Below, in pieces: positions 1 through 9,049 of a DNA stretch of 64,000 nucleotides; the first letter of the stretch is position 1, and every line of letters begins with the position of its first letter. The notes below the pieces were generated by a model. The model did no database searches. It was not told the origin of the DNA and saw only the letters and a list, made by a program, of their open reading frames with translations. The position numbers and the translations under genes were made by a program. Source of the DNA: Candidatus Kapaibacterium sp. (lineage in GTDB: Bacteria > Bacteroidota > Ignavibacteria > Kapaibacteriales > UBA2268); the NCBI GenBank assembly GCA_026418625.1, contig JAOABA010000011.1, positions 1 through 64,000 on the forward strand, written 5' to 3'.

Positions 1-22
1 CGGAGATGTGTATAAGAGACAG
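1..22 (+). other. Nextera/Tn5 mosaic-end adapter remnant (assembly artefact)
   Basis: CGGAGATGTGTATAAGAGACAG matches the 3' end of the Nextera read-2 adapter (..AGATGTGTATAAGAGACAG); its translation gives the MCIRDR N-terminus of ORF 6..602. Confidence 0.97.
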
Positions 23-602
23 GTCATATTACCCTGAAGGATTGAATCCGTTAAAAATTCTTATTGCTGATGAATATGTCCGAGCTGTTCGTGGGGGTTT
101 GGGCTCGGCAAAAACTGCAGCAAATTATGCAGCATCGCTCCTTGCAGGTCAGAAGGCGAAAGACGGCGGATATTCACAAGTCCTATGGCTAGATGGAATA
201 ACTCATGAATTCGTTGATGAAGTCGGTGCAATGAATATTATGTTTGTTATTGATGATGAGCTTGTTACACCTCCTTTAGACCAAGGCACCATTCTTGCAG
301 GAGTAACCCGAGATTCAGTTCTTAAATTAGGTAGGGAATGGGGTTTGAAAGTTTCTGAAAGACCACTTAAGGTTCACGAAATATTCGAAGCAAATGCTCA
401 AGGAAGGCTTAAGGAAGTCTTTGGAACTGGAACTGCAGCTGTAATATCTCCAGTCGGGCTCTTAGCATTCAAGGGACAGTCAATAATAATCAATGATATG
501 AAAATTGGCGAAATCGCCCAGAAAATGTATGACACAATCACAGGAATTCAGCACGGCGAAATCGAAGATAAGTATGGGTGGATTGTAAAAGTGGAAGTGT
601 AA
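23..602 (+). CDS. ilvE: Branched-chain amino acid aminotransferase, C-terminal part (5' truncated at contig end)
   Basis: Class IV aminotransferase sequence: VRGGLGSAKTAANYAASL, QVLWLDG, ITRDSVL-like GVTRDSVLKL, EVFGTGTAAVISPVG. Confidence 0.9.
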
Positions 603-629
603 ATAATTAAAAAAATTATTTGAATTTTT

Positions 630-660
630 AAAAACTGCCCCGAAAGGGCAGTTTTTTTTT
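630..660 (+). terminator. Rho-independent terminator after ilvE
   Basis: AACTGCCC-cgaa-AGGGCAGTT stem followed by T-run. Confidence 0.9.
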
Positions 661-888
661 ATTAATTATTTTGATAATATAAATAAAATTTTTATATTAC
701 TAAATAAATTTTTAAGTAATCCTAATTTTATTAATATTATGGAAAATTATCCTTGATATATTTGTTTTTTTCTACAAATAATGATTGTAGTCGTTTATTG
801 GACACTTTACTGAATTCAAAAGCTTACTGCTGATGTGAAGAATTATTAATAATATTACATTCTTTTTTTTAATTTTTTAGGAGAACTT

Positions 889-2049
889 ATGAAAATAACT
901 ATTAAAATACTATTGTTCTTGATAATATCAAATTTTTCATACACTCAATGGGTGCAATTACCAAATGGTTTGGGTGAAACTAGAATTTATTCTATAGCTG
1001 TAAACGACAATAAAATAATTGCAGGAACAGAAGGAAAAGGGGTTTTTTTAACAACCGATAATGGAAATAATTGGGAACCTATTGGGTTATCTCCACAAAG
1101 TATTGGTTGTGTAGCTTTTAGTGGGAACAACATTTTAGCCGGGACAGAATCATCAGGTGTATTTCTCACATCAGATAATGGAAAAAACTGGTTCAATACA
1201 TTAAAATATGATATGATAACAACAATAACCTCAAGTAGCAATATCATTTTTGCTGGTGGCTTTTCAGGGATTTATATATCTACTGATAATGGAAACAGCT
1301 GGACTAAAAATGAAAGTATTAATTCTTCAATAGGTAATATAGTAAACATAGGAAATACTGTCATTGCTAGTTCCCCTGTAGGTATATATAAATCTACCGA
1401 CAATGGTGATAACTGGGTTATGAGCACTACTGGACTGGAGCCAGGGGAATATTTTGCTTTGGGATTAAGTGATAAATATTTGTATACTTCTTCTGGTGGG
1501 ACAATTTATTTATCAACTGACTTTGGTACTAATTGGACAAAGAAAACTAATGTTAAAGCAGATATTATCTTTACTCTTGCAGTGCTAGGTAATAATGTTT
1601 TCGCTGGAACTCTTAGAGAAAACATTTTTTTATCTACAGATAATGGCACTAGTTGGGCTAAAAAAGATAAAGGTTTGATTGGTAGAACTGTCAAGACATT
1701 AGTAATAAGTAATGAAAATATTTTTGCTGCTACTGATGCTGGGGTTTTTAGAGCGAAAATATCGGATTTAATAACAACTTATGTAACAGAAGATTTTGAA
1801 AATAGGAATATTTTCTTAATTAGTCCTAACCCTGCTAGGAAATATATAGATATATCAGCGATCAGCAAAGATCTTAACTTTTCAAGTGAAAACACCAAAG
1901 TCGAATTATTCAATTCTCTTGGTGATATTGTTCTATCGCAATCAATTAATTTGATTTCCGATAAAGTTAGATTGTGGATTGATTTTTTACCTGCTGGTCA
2001 TTATTATTTGAAGTTTGGTAATCATTTTGAAAAATTTGTTATATTTTAA
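889..2049 (+). CDS. Secreted BNR/Ycf48-like beta-propeller protein with T9SS type A-like sorting domain (A1)
   Basis: Signal peptide; repeated STDNGNSWTK-type motifs; C-terminal ISPNPARKYIDIS...VELFNSLGDIV...YYLKFGNHFEKFVIF. Confidence 0.85.
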   Translation: MKITIKILLFLIISNFSYTQWVQLPNGLGETRIYSIAVNDNKIIAGTEGKGVFLTTDNGNNWEPIGLSPQSIGCVAFSGNNILAGTESSGVFLTSDNGKNWFNTLKYDMITTITSSSNIIFAGGFSGIYISTDNGNSWTKNESINSSIGNIVNIGNTVIASSPVGIYKSTDNGDNWVMSTTGLEPGEYFALGLSDKYLYTSSGGTIYLSTDFGTNWTKKTNVKADIIFTLAVLGNNVFAGTLRENIFLSTDNGTSWAKKDKGLIGRTVKTLVISNENIFAATDAGVFRAKISDLITTYVTEDFENRNIFLISPNPARKYIDISAISKDLNFSSENTKVELFNSLGDIVLSQSINLISDKVRLWIDFLPAGHYYLKFGNHFEKFVIF

Positions 2050-2122
2050 AAATCTAATAAACATTACAAAGGTTTCAATGATTTGTGAAGGTATGTTCCT
2101 TTTATTTTAAAATATAAAATTT

Positions 2123-3907
2123 ATGAAAAAAACGATAATATCTACGATTATTCTATTAATATTTATCTTATTAAACAGTTGCGGCACTGTCGAGCCAACT
2201 TCAAATAATAATATAAGCATTTTAGAGGGATTAAATATACTTGATACCCTTAATTCAAAATTCCGTGAATTAGCCGAAAAGACTGGTAGTGGTCCGATAA
2301 ATACATTAATGAAAACTAAGGAATGGCTGGCAGAATTGCCTAATGTCAGCGGAGCATCTATCCTTGATGATTATTTTATGATTATTCAACTTAAATCTGG
2401 TCTTTCTGTTACCTTCAATTTAGTTCTTGTTGATGCTGAAGGATACTCAATATTTCGTGGTGGCGGAGGAGAAGCTGAGTCTATAGCTATGGAAAAATTT
2501 AACGAATTACAAAAAAGAGAAATCCCAAACAAGAAAGTACTCTTTTATTCTGCTGCTTATTCTGAATTTTATAAGAAGGGAGAGTTGGAGAAAACTTTGT
2601 CTCATTTTGAGAAATCTAAAGAGAAATATGAAGTAACAGTTTTAAAAGATCAAGATTGTAAGCCAGAAATTATTGAAACATTTGGAAATTATGGATTGGT
2701 AATTATTGACACTCATGGTGAACCAGATGCTTTTATGACTGGTGGAAAAATAACCTTACTTTCTCAAGCAAAGTCTGAAGAGGACATCAAAGCAGTTTTC
2801 AAAAAAAATTTTGGTTCTGAGGAGAATTATTATAAAATTCTCAATAAAGAGTTGAGGTTGGGTGCGAGTATAAGATGGGAAATAGACACAACAAAACCAG
2901 GATGGCTTAAAGACTTTTCAAGTGGAGAACTTTATGCCACTTCAAAATTAATTATAAATCTCCCTAAATTATCGAATACTATAATTTTTGGCAACTGCTG
3001 CTATAGCGGTTATGGTGTAAAACCTCCCGATAAATACTCAGAATTATCTATTAGAACTGCTTTTCTTAAGACAGATCCAATAAGTTATTATGGATATAGC
3101 TTAAATAATGACCGTTCTACAGTTGTTACTGATCAATTCTCAAAATCAATGGAGGATAGTTTAGTGAAATCATTTGTTGTTGATCTTGATACTACAAAAC
3201 AGGCAAATCTCACTTATGATAATTTAGAGTTTTACGATCAGCATCTTTACCAATATGATTTAGATCGTGGTAATAAGAATCCGGATAAATTATGGTTCCG
3301 CCATTACAATCATAATGATTACTGGTTTGGAGGATGCATTACAGAATTCACAGACGAACGTGATGGACAAAAATACAAAGCAGTATGTATCGGTAAACAA
3401 AACTGGATGGCTGAAAACCTTCGTTATAATGCTCAGGGTAGTGTTATCTACAATAATAATAATGCCTTTCTTCCTCTTTATGGAAGATTATATGACTGGA
3501 ACACAATGATGAACGGTGAATCCGGCTCCTCATCAAACCCAAGCGGACGCAAAGGAATTTGCCCAAAAGGATGGCATATTCCCAGTAAAGCAGAATGGGA
3601 AGAACTACTTAAATTCGTTGGATATGATACCGGAAAACTCAAGGATACAATTCGATGGAAAACTCCAAACTCCGGTCATACAAACCTATACAGATTCACT
3701 GCATTACCGGGTGGTATTCAAACACCGCCTCCAACTTCCGCTTTCAGTTGGTTTAGCAATGCAGGATTTTGGTGGTCAACTGATGTTAGCACTACTCTAG
3801 CTGAAACTCATCGGATTATTTTCAATATAGTTGCAGATAATAATGTGGGTAGTTTAGAAGATGCTCAAATGCAATCTAAAGCTTCATGCAGATGTGTAAA
3901 GGATTAA
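2123..3907 (+). CDS. Lipoprotein with predicted clan CD (caspase-like) peptidase region and C-terminal FISUMP domain (B1)
   Basis: Lipobox LLNSC; YGLVIIDTHGE (His198) and NTIIFGNCCYSG (Cys292/293) after hydrophobic strands; FISUMP motifs KAVCIGKQNWMAENLRYN, GICPKGWHIPSKAEWEELL, WWSTD, SCRCVKD. Confidence 0.8.
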   Translation: MKKTIISTIILLIFILLNSCGTVEPTSNNNISILEGLNILDTLNSKFRELAEKTGSGPINTLMKTKEWLAELPNVSGASILDDYFMIIQLKSGLSVTFNLVLVDAEGYSIFRGGGGEAESIAMEKFNELQKREIPNKKVLFYSAAYSEFYKKGELEKTLSHFEKSKEKYEVTVLKDQDCKPEIIETFGNYGLVIIDTHGEPDAFMTGGKITLLSQAKSEEDIKAVFKKNFGSEENYYKILNKELRLGASIRWEIDTTKPGWLKDFSSGELYATSKLIINLPKLSNTIIFGNCCYSGYGVKPPDKYSELSIRTAFLKTDPISYYGYSLNNDRSTVVTDQFSKSMEDSLVKSFVVDLDTTKQANLTYDNLEFYDQHLYQYDLDRGNKNPDKLWFRHYNHNDYWFGGCITEFTDERDGQKYKAVCIGKQNWMAENLRYNAQGSVIYNNNNAFLPLYGRLYDWNTMMNGESGSSSNPSGRKGICPKGWHIPSKAEWEELLKFVGYDTGKLKDTIRWKTPNSGHTNLYRFTALPGGIQTPPPTSAFSWFSNAGFWWSTDVSTTLAETHRIIFNIVADNNVGSLEDAQMQSKASCRCVKD

Positions 3908-3931
3908 AAAAAATATTTATTTAGGTTTTTT

Positions 3932-5725
3932 ATGAAAAGTATTTTTATATTATGTTTTTTAACATTTACATTAGTTCTGGTATTTAGTGGCTGCGGCACT
4001 GTCGAGCCAACTTCAAATAGTAATATTAAAGTTCTGGAGGGTTTGCAAGTTCTGGATACAGTTAGTGTAAAATATATTGAATTTGCAGATATTGAAAATG
4101 GAAGTATATCAAAAGCTCTTGAAAAAACAGCAAACTGGGCAAAAAATCTTCCGAATGTCAGTCTTGTAAACTCTTTGGATGGTCTTAATATGAGAATTGT
4201 CCTCAAATCCGGTCAATTACTTGACTTTAATTTAGTCCCTGTTGATAATGAAGTTTATTCAATTTTTCGTGGGGGTGGAACCGGATTATTAAATGATGAT
4301 AAAACTGATGAGCTATTAAAGAGAACAATTCCAAGCAACAAAATATTAATTTTTGCTGCTGCATACAGCGAATTCTATAAACCCGGTGAATTGGAAAAAA
4401 TTACTTCACATTTTTCTAAATCTAAACTAAAATTTGATGTAAGAATTTTAAGAGATGAACAATGCACCCCTGACGTTTTAAGTAATATCAACAATTACGG
4501 TCTGGTTATAATTGATACTCATGGTAACCCTGATGGCTTTTTAATTGGGAAAAAGTTAGAATTTAAGACTAAACCTAAAACTGAAGAAGATGTAATTAAT
4601 TTGTTTAAAAGCGATTTCGGTTCGGATTACAGCTATAAAAAAATTCTAAATAATGAATTAATTGTCGGATTCTCTATTCAAATGGACTCAACAAAACCGA
4701 ACTGGCAGAAAACACCTATTTTAACAAAAAATAAGTATAAAATTTCCGCTACTTCAAAGTTCATAACCAATTTACCAAAATCTTCCGGAACAATCATTTT
4801 TGGAAATTGTTGCTATAGTGGATGGGGAGCTAAGTTATCTTCTGGTTATATGGACCCCCCATTAAGAACTGCATTCCTTAGTCTAAATCCGATAAGTTAT
4901 TATGGATATACTCACAATGATGAAACTTCAACTACTGTAACTGATAATTTTGCGAAGAAAATGGAAGATAGCTTAATAAAATCACTTGTGATTGATTTTG
5001 ACACAACAAAAAATGCCAACCTTACTTATGATAACAAAGAATTTAATGAACCAATTTACACTAATAATAAATTATGGTTCAGACATTATAACCACGATGA
5101 TTATTGCTTCAATGATTGTATAACCGAATTTATTGATGAACGTGACGGTCAAGTTTATAAGGCTGTATGTATCGGTAAACAAAACTGGATGGCTGAGAAT
5201 CTCAGATATAACTCACCCGGTAGTATGTGCTATGATTCCTCTGATGCTAATTGTGGTATCTTTGGAAAATTATATCCTTGGATAATTGCTTTAGCTGGAA
5301 GTAATGCTTCTATGACTAATCCAAGCGGTGTTAGGGGTATTTGTCCGAAAGGTTGGCATATTCCGAGTAAGGCAGAATGGGAACAGCTTTTTGCAAATTT
5401 CGGAACAGATACAGTTGCTCGAGCATTAAAAATGAAATCTGATTTATGGAAGAATTGGGTTGGCGAGACTAACAGCAGCGGCTTTTCTGCAATTCCCGGC
5501 GGCTTTTTTACTTGGACATTCGACATTTCGACCGGAAATGTCAGAAAATTTCAATTTAAAGGTGAACACGCTTTGTTTTTAAGCACATCAACAGATGGGC
5601 AGGGAAAAGTTTATGTGGTTAGTCTACAGTCTCAATCATCAAAGATTGTCCCATTCACAATCACAAATGATTTAGACCCAAACCAACCCCCTGCAAATGC
5701 TTCTTGCAGGTGTGTGAAGGATTGA
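3932..5725 (+). CDS. Lipoprotein with predicted clan CD (caspase-like) peptidase region and C-terminal FISUMP domain (B2, paralogue of B1)
   Basis: Lipobox VFSGC; YGLVIIDTHGN (His197), GTIIFGNCCYSGWG (Cys293/294); IGKQNWMAENLRYN, GICPKGWHIPSKAEWEQL, SCRCVKD; collinear with B1. Confidence 0.8.
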   Translation: MKSIFILCFLTFTLVLVFSGCGTVEPTSNSNIKVLEGLQVLDTVSVKYIEFADIENGSISKALEKTANWAKNLPNVSLVNSLDGLNMRIVLKSGQLLDFNLVPVDNEVYSIFRGGGTGLLNDDKTDELLKRTIPSNKILIFAAAYSEFYKPGELEKITSHFSKSKLKFDVRILRDEQCTPDVLSNINNYGLVIIDTHGNPDGFLIGKKLEFKTKPKTEEDVINLFKSDFGSDYSYKKILNNELIVGFSIQMDSTKPNWQKTPILTKNKYKISATSKFITNLPKSSGTIIFGNCCYSGWGAKLSSGYMDPPLRTAFLSLNPISYYGYTHNDETSTTVTDNFAKKMEDSLIKSLVIDFDTTKNANLTYDNKEFNEPIYTNNKLWFRHYNHDDYCFNDCITEFIDERDGQVYKAVCIGKQNWMAENLRYNSPGSMCYDSSDANCGIFGKLYPWIIALAGSNASMTNPSGVRGICPKGWHIPSKAEWEQLFANFGTDTVARALKMKSDLWKNWVGETNSSGFSAIPGGFFTWTFDISTGNVRKFQFKGEHALFLSTSTDGQGKVYVVSLQSQSSKIVPFTITNDLDPNQPPANASCRCVKD

Positions 5726-5766
5726 TTCCTAAAAATTATTTTTTTACTTTTTTTTTTGGAGCATTT

Positions 5767-6933
5767 ATGAAAAAATTAATATACTTCCTTGTGTTTGTAT
5801 TAACAACAAATTTTGCTTTCTCAAAGTGGTCGCAACTCACTAATGGTTTAGGGTATGGTTTGGTTTACTCCGTAGCTGTAAGTGGTAATAATGCTTTTGT
5901 TGGAACATTTAACAAAGGTGTCTATTCATCTACAGATTTGGGAAATAATTGGAACCCAACCAATTTGAATTCTAATAATGTAATTTCTCTTACAATCAGC
6001 GGGAATTCATTAATTGCTGGAACCGATGAAAATGGTATTTTCATTTCCACAAACAATGGACAAAGTTGGAGTAATACTTTGACTACTGGCTCCATAAACT
6101 CATTTGCTATAAGTGGGAATAAGATATATGCAGGGGGGCACAAAGAAGTTTATGTCTCCACCAATAATGGAAGTTCTTGGACTGAGATAAATACTGAGTA
6201 TGACTTAACAATAAGTGATATTAAAGTGAAAGGGAATTTAATAATTATCAGCAGTTCTATTGGTGTTCTTATATCTTCAGATAACGGAAATAGCTGGGAG
6301 CAATATAATGATGGATTTGATGATTTAAATGTTTCAACTTTAGCTGTTAATCAGAATAAAATCTTTGCGGGAACTTCAGGTGGAGGCATTTATTTATCAA
6401 CAGATGATGGTAATAGTTGGACAAAGAAAACTGAAATAAACACACTAAATATTACTACACTTCTTGCTTACGGAAATAATGTTTTTGCTGGCACTTTTAA
6501 CAATAATGTGTATTTTTCCTCAGACAATGGAAATAGCTGGACAAAGAAAGATAATGGGTTGAACAATCCTTCCACCAGATTTTTGACTATTGGCGGAGAT
6601 TATATATTTGCTGCTACTGATGGCGGTGTCTATAGATCTAAACTATCAGATTTGACTTCAACTGATGTAAATGATGAAATAAAAAAAAATGATATTTTCT
6701 TAATTAATCCAAATCCAGCAAGTGATTTTATAGAAATTTCAGGGTTTGAAGATAGATCCGACTTTTTGAAAGATGATTTTTCAATTAAAATTTATAATAC
6801 AATTGGAGAGTGTGTATTATTTGACAAACAAAATCAAAATGCTGGAACAATTAGATTGAATATTGATTTTTTAGCTAAAGGTTTTTATTATTTAAAAATT
6901 GGAAATCTAATTGAAAAATTCATAAAATTATAA
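5767..6933 (+). CDS. Secreted BNR/Ycf48-like beta-propeller protein with T9SS type A-like sorting domain (A2, paralogue of 889-2049)
   Basis: MKKLIYFLVFVLTTNFAFS signal peptide (ORF extends upstream to 5704 but ATG at 5767 is preferred); STDDGNSWTKK repeats; INPNPASDFIEIS..YYLKIGNLIEKFIKL. Confidence 0.85.
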   Translation: MKKLIYFLVFVLTTNFAFSKWSQLTNGLGYGLVYSVAVSGNNAFVGTFNKGVYSSTDLGNNWNPTNLNSNNVISLTISGNSLIAGTDENGIFISTNNGQSWSNTLTTGSINSFAISGNKIYAGGHKEVYVSTNNGSSWTEINTEYDLTISDIKVKGNLIIISSSIGVLISSDNGNSWEQYNDGFDDLNVSTLAVNQNKIFAGTSGGGIYLSTDDGNSWTKKTEINTLNITTLLAYGNNVFAGTFNNNVYFSSDNGNSWTKKDNGLNNPSTRFLTIGGDYIFAATDGGVYRSKLSDLTSTDVNDEIKKNDIFLINPNPASDFIEISGFEDRSDFLKDDFSIKIYNTIGECVLFDKQNQNAGTIRLNIDFLAKGFYYLKIGNLIEKFIKL

Positions 6934-6944
6934 TTTTCTAATAG

Positions 6945-6973
6945 CCTTCCGAAAGTTTTGAACTTTCGGAAGG
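6945..6973. terminator. Perfect 13-bp inverted repeat, terminator or palindromic intergenic element
   Basis: CCTTCCGAAAGTT-ttg-AACTTTCGGAAGG; no U-tract follows. Confidence 0.65.
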
Positions 6974-6998
6974 TTGAATTTATGTAATCCCGGAACTA

Positions 6999-7787
6999 CT
7001 AACCAGAAATTACCCTTTCTATCAATCTTTTAAATACCTTATATATCATAATCACTATGACAGGTAAAATTAAAAAAAATACCAGATTTGAAATTTTTGT
7101 GCTATGTAAATAATTAGCGAGAAAAAAAGAGAAAAGGTTTTCTTGATTGTTTGTTAAAATTAAGATTGCTATAATCTGTAATATTATGAAAATAGGTAAA
7201 GATATTATTGTCAAAAGACTGATAGTTTTCAGCTCATCAATATTTTTTAGCTTGAATGTCTCATAAGTTTGGAGTAAATAATAAAAAGCAAACCAAAGAA
7301 ATAAAAAGTAGATAAATTTAAATAGCAAAGGATTGTGTAATGTTGTAAAAAATATAAAATTTGTAAATCCAATATAGAGATAAGATATTGTCCCGGCTGT
7401 AAAGAAAGTTGTTAAGGGGTATCTAAGATGAAATTTATTAATTGATTTTCCTTTCCTGAATTTTATTAAATAATAACAAAGGACTGCCCCAAAACCCCCA
7501 AAAATAATATCATTGACCTGATCTTTAATGATTTCAGGCTTGAATAAATTCAATGCAAAAATCCTAAAAAGAATTTCAATTATTTCATAAGCTAAGAGAA
7601 TAAGAATTAGAACAAACCATTTCCTCTTAACTTTATATGCAGAAAGTAATATAAATATGAAGGCACCAGACCAGATATGGTTAAATGTCCAGAAATCAAT
7701 AAAGAAAATTGGATTGGAATAAATTACCTTATAAAGCCAGAGTGTGTTTGTATAGACTGTCTTAATTATCCAATCCATTATGAACAA
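6999..7787 (-). CDS. Polytopic integral membrane protein, possibly VanZ/DUF2238-like
   Basis: Multiple hydrophobic segments; AYEIIEILFRIF...KDQVNDIIFGGFGAVLCYYL resembles E..E/D..ND patterns of such membrane families. Confidence 0.5.
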   Translation of the reverse strand: MFIMDWIIKTVYTNTLWLYKVIYSNPIFFIDFWTFNHIWSGAFIFILLSAYKVKRKWFVLILILLAYEIIEILFRIFALNLFKPEIIKDQVNDIIFGGFGAVLCYYLIKFRKGKSINKFHLRYPLTTFFTAGTISYLYIGFTNFIFFTTLHNPLLFKFIYFLFLWFAFYYLLQTYETFKLKNIDELKTISLLTIISLPIFIILQIIAILILTNNQENLFSFFLANYLHSTKISNLVFFLILPVIVIMIYKVFKRLIERVISG

Positions 7788-8148
7788 GCTTAGTTGAAGT
7801 AATGCTCTTCCTTGCTTTAAAAACTGATATTTTGAATATCAGTATATATAAAAACAAGAATGAAAATAAATTTATAGTAAGAATATATAAAGCACTAAAG
7901 CCATAAAAAAAGGCTAATCCGAAAAGCAAAAAAGCACTATTGATAATTAAAGCCAAAGAAAAAGCTTTTAACCTAATTATGTTAATCTCATCTGACTCCT
8001 GTTTTTCTTTCGAAAGGGCAATTAATGTCATACCAATGATAAGAGAGAAGGCAAATAATTCTTCACTGATATTAGAATGCATCCAAAAGAAATATTTAGT
8101 TTCAAAAAATGATGAAACTATTGCAAAGACTGGAATATAGAAATTCAA
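7762..8148 (-). CDS. Small integral membrane protein, unknown function
   Basis: 128-aa ORF with several TM segments; overlaps the start of the next gene on the same strand. Confidence 0.5.
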   Translation of the reverse strand: MNFYIPVFAIVSSFFETKYFFWMHSNISEELFAFSLIIGMTLIALSKEKQESDEINIIRLKAFSLALIINSAFLLFGLAFFYGFSALYILTINLFSFLFLYILIFKISVFKARKSITSTKLVHNGLDN

Positions 8149-8254
8149 GGTCTAATTTAAAAATATTTTTTGCTATAAAAAGCAAAATAGCTGGAATTAG
8201 ACATAAATAGCCCACAATTCGGGTTTTATGGCTAAATAATATCATATTTTATTA

Positions 8255-8932
8255 TTAATAATTTCCTGTATAAACATAGGATTTAACAATTGAACCGTCA
8301 TCCATATGTGCTTCTACGTGAACAAGCCCAAATTTATGATTTGTTCGGAAGACAAATTTTTTAATTCCTGCTATTCTTGAATCTTGTTCTGTTGTGATTG
8401 TCTTAATGTAAAATAAGCCATAAGGAAAGTCATCAACGTCAGAACGTGCAATTACTTTTCTTGTTATCGTCTTTCCGTCTGACTTTGTGAGTTTATATTC
8501 ATCACCTACCTTTGCATTATATTTGACAATAGTATGAGGTTTACCATCTTTATTGAAATAGTCCTGTAAACCTTCGTTAGTGATTTTGAATTTTAGTTGT
8601 GTTTTAATTCTTCCGTTACTTATCATACTCGATGGAATTCGGTCAATATAGGTCTTTAGCTCGGGAATGTTTGGGACGTCGCATTCAACATCCATTGTAA
8701 CAACGCCATTTTCATTCTTGATGATTTTAATTTTTTCATTTAGATCAATAACTTTGTTGCCAATTATTGGAACAACATCGAAAGTATTACCAACCTGAGC
8801 CATTGGGATATTACCAGAACCGCCAAGCTGATTGGGATCTTCCTTACTATTGAAAATATTATTGATTTCATCGCAAGAAGCAAAAAATACTAGCGAGAAG
8901 ACTAAAAACAGACTAATTATCGTTGATTTCAT
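8255..8932 (-). CDS. Hypothetical lipoprotein
   Basis: Signal peptide with lipobox FFASC; no recognised domain. Confidence 0.65.
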   Translation of the reverse strand: MKSTIISLFLVFSLVFFASCDEINNIFNSKEDPNQLGGSGNIPMAQVGNTFDVVPIIGNKVIDLNEKIKIIKNENGVVTMDVECDVPNIPELKTYIDRIPSSMISNGRIKTQLKFKITNEGLQDYFNKDGKPHTIVKYNAKVGDEYKLTKSDGKTITRKVIARSDVDDFPYGLFYIKTITTEQDSRIAGIKKFVFRTNHKFGLVHVEAHMDDGSIVKSYVYTGNY

Positions 8933-9049
8933 AATTATACCTTAAAAAAATGTGACAATGCAATTTATAAAATAATCTATTCTTATCAAAGCATAAAAAC
9001 AACAAGCTTGATACAAAAGTTTTATTAAAAAATTATTATAAATTGCTAA

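Noticed and set aside
3267-3800. Overlapping same-strand ORFs 3267-3509 and 3516-3800
   Set aside because: Alternate-frame shadows within the FISUMP region of B1; no independent coding evidence.
5900-6600. DNA-level tandem repeats (…AATGGAAATAGCTGGACAAAGAAA…)
   Set aside because: These are imperfect and spaced as BNR/propeller blades; explained by the protein repeat, not a separate DNA element.
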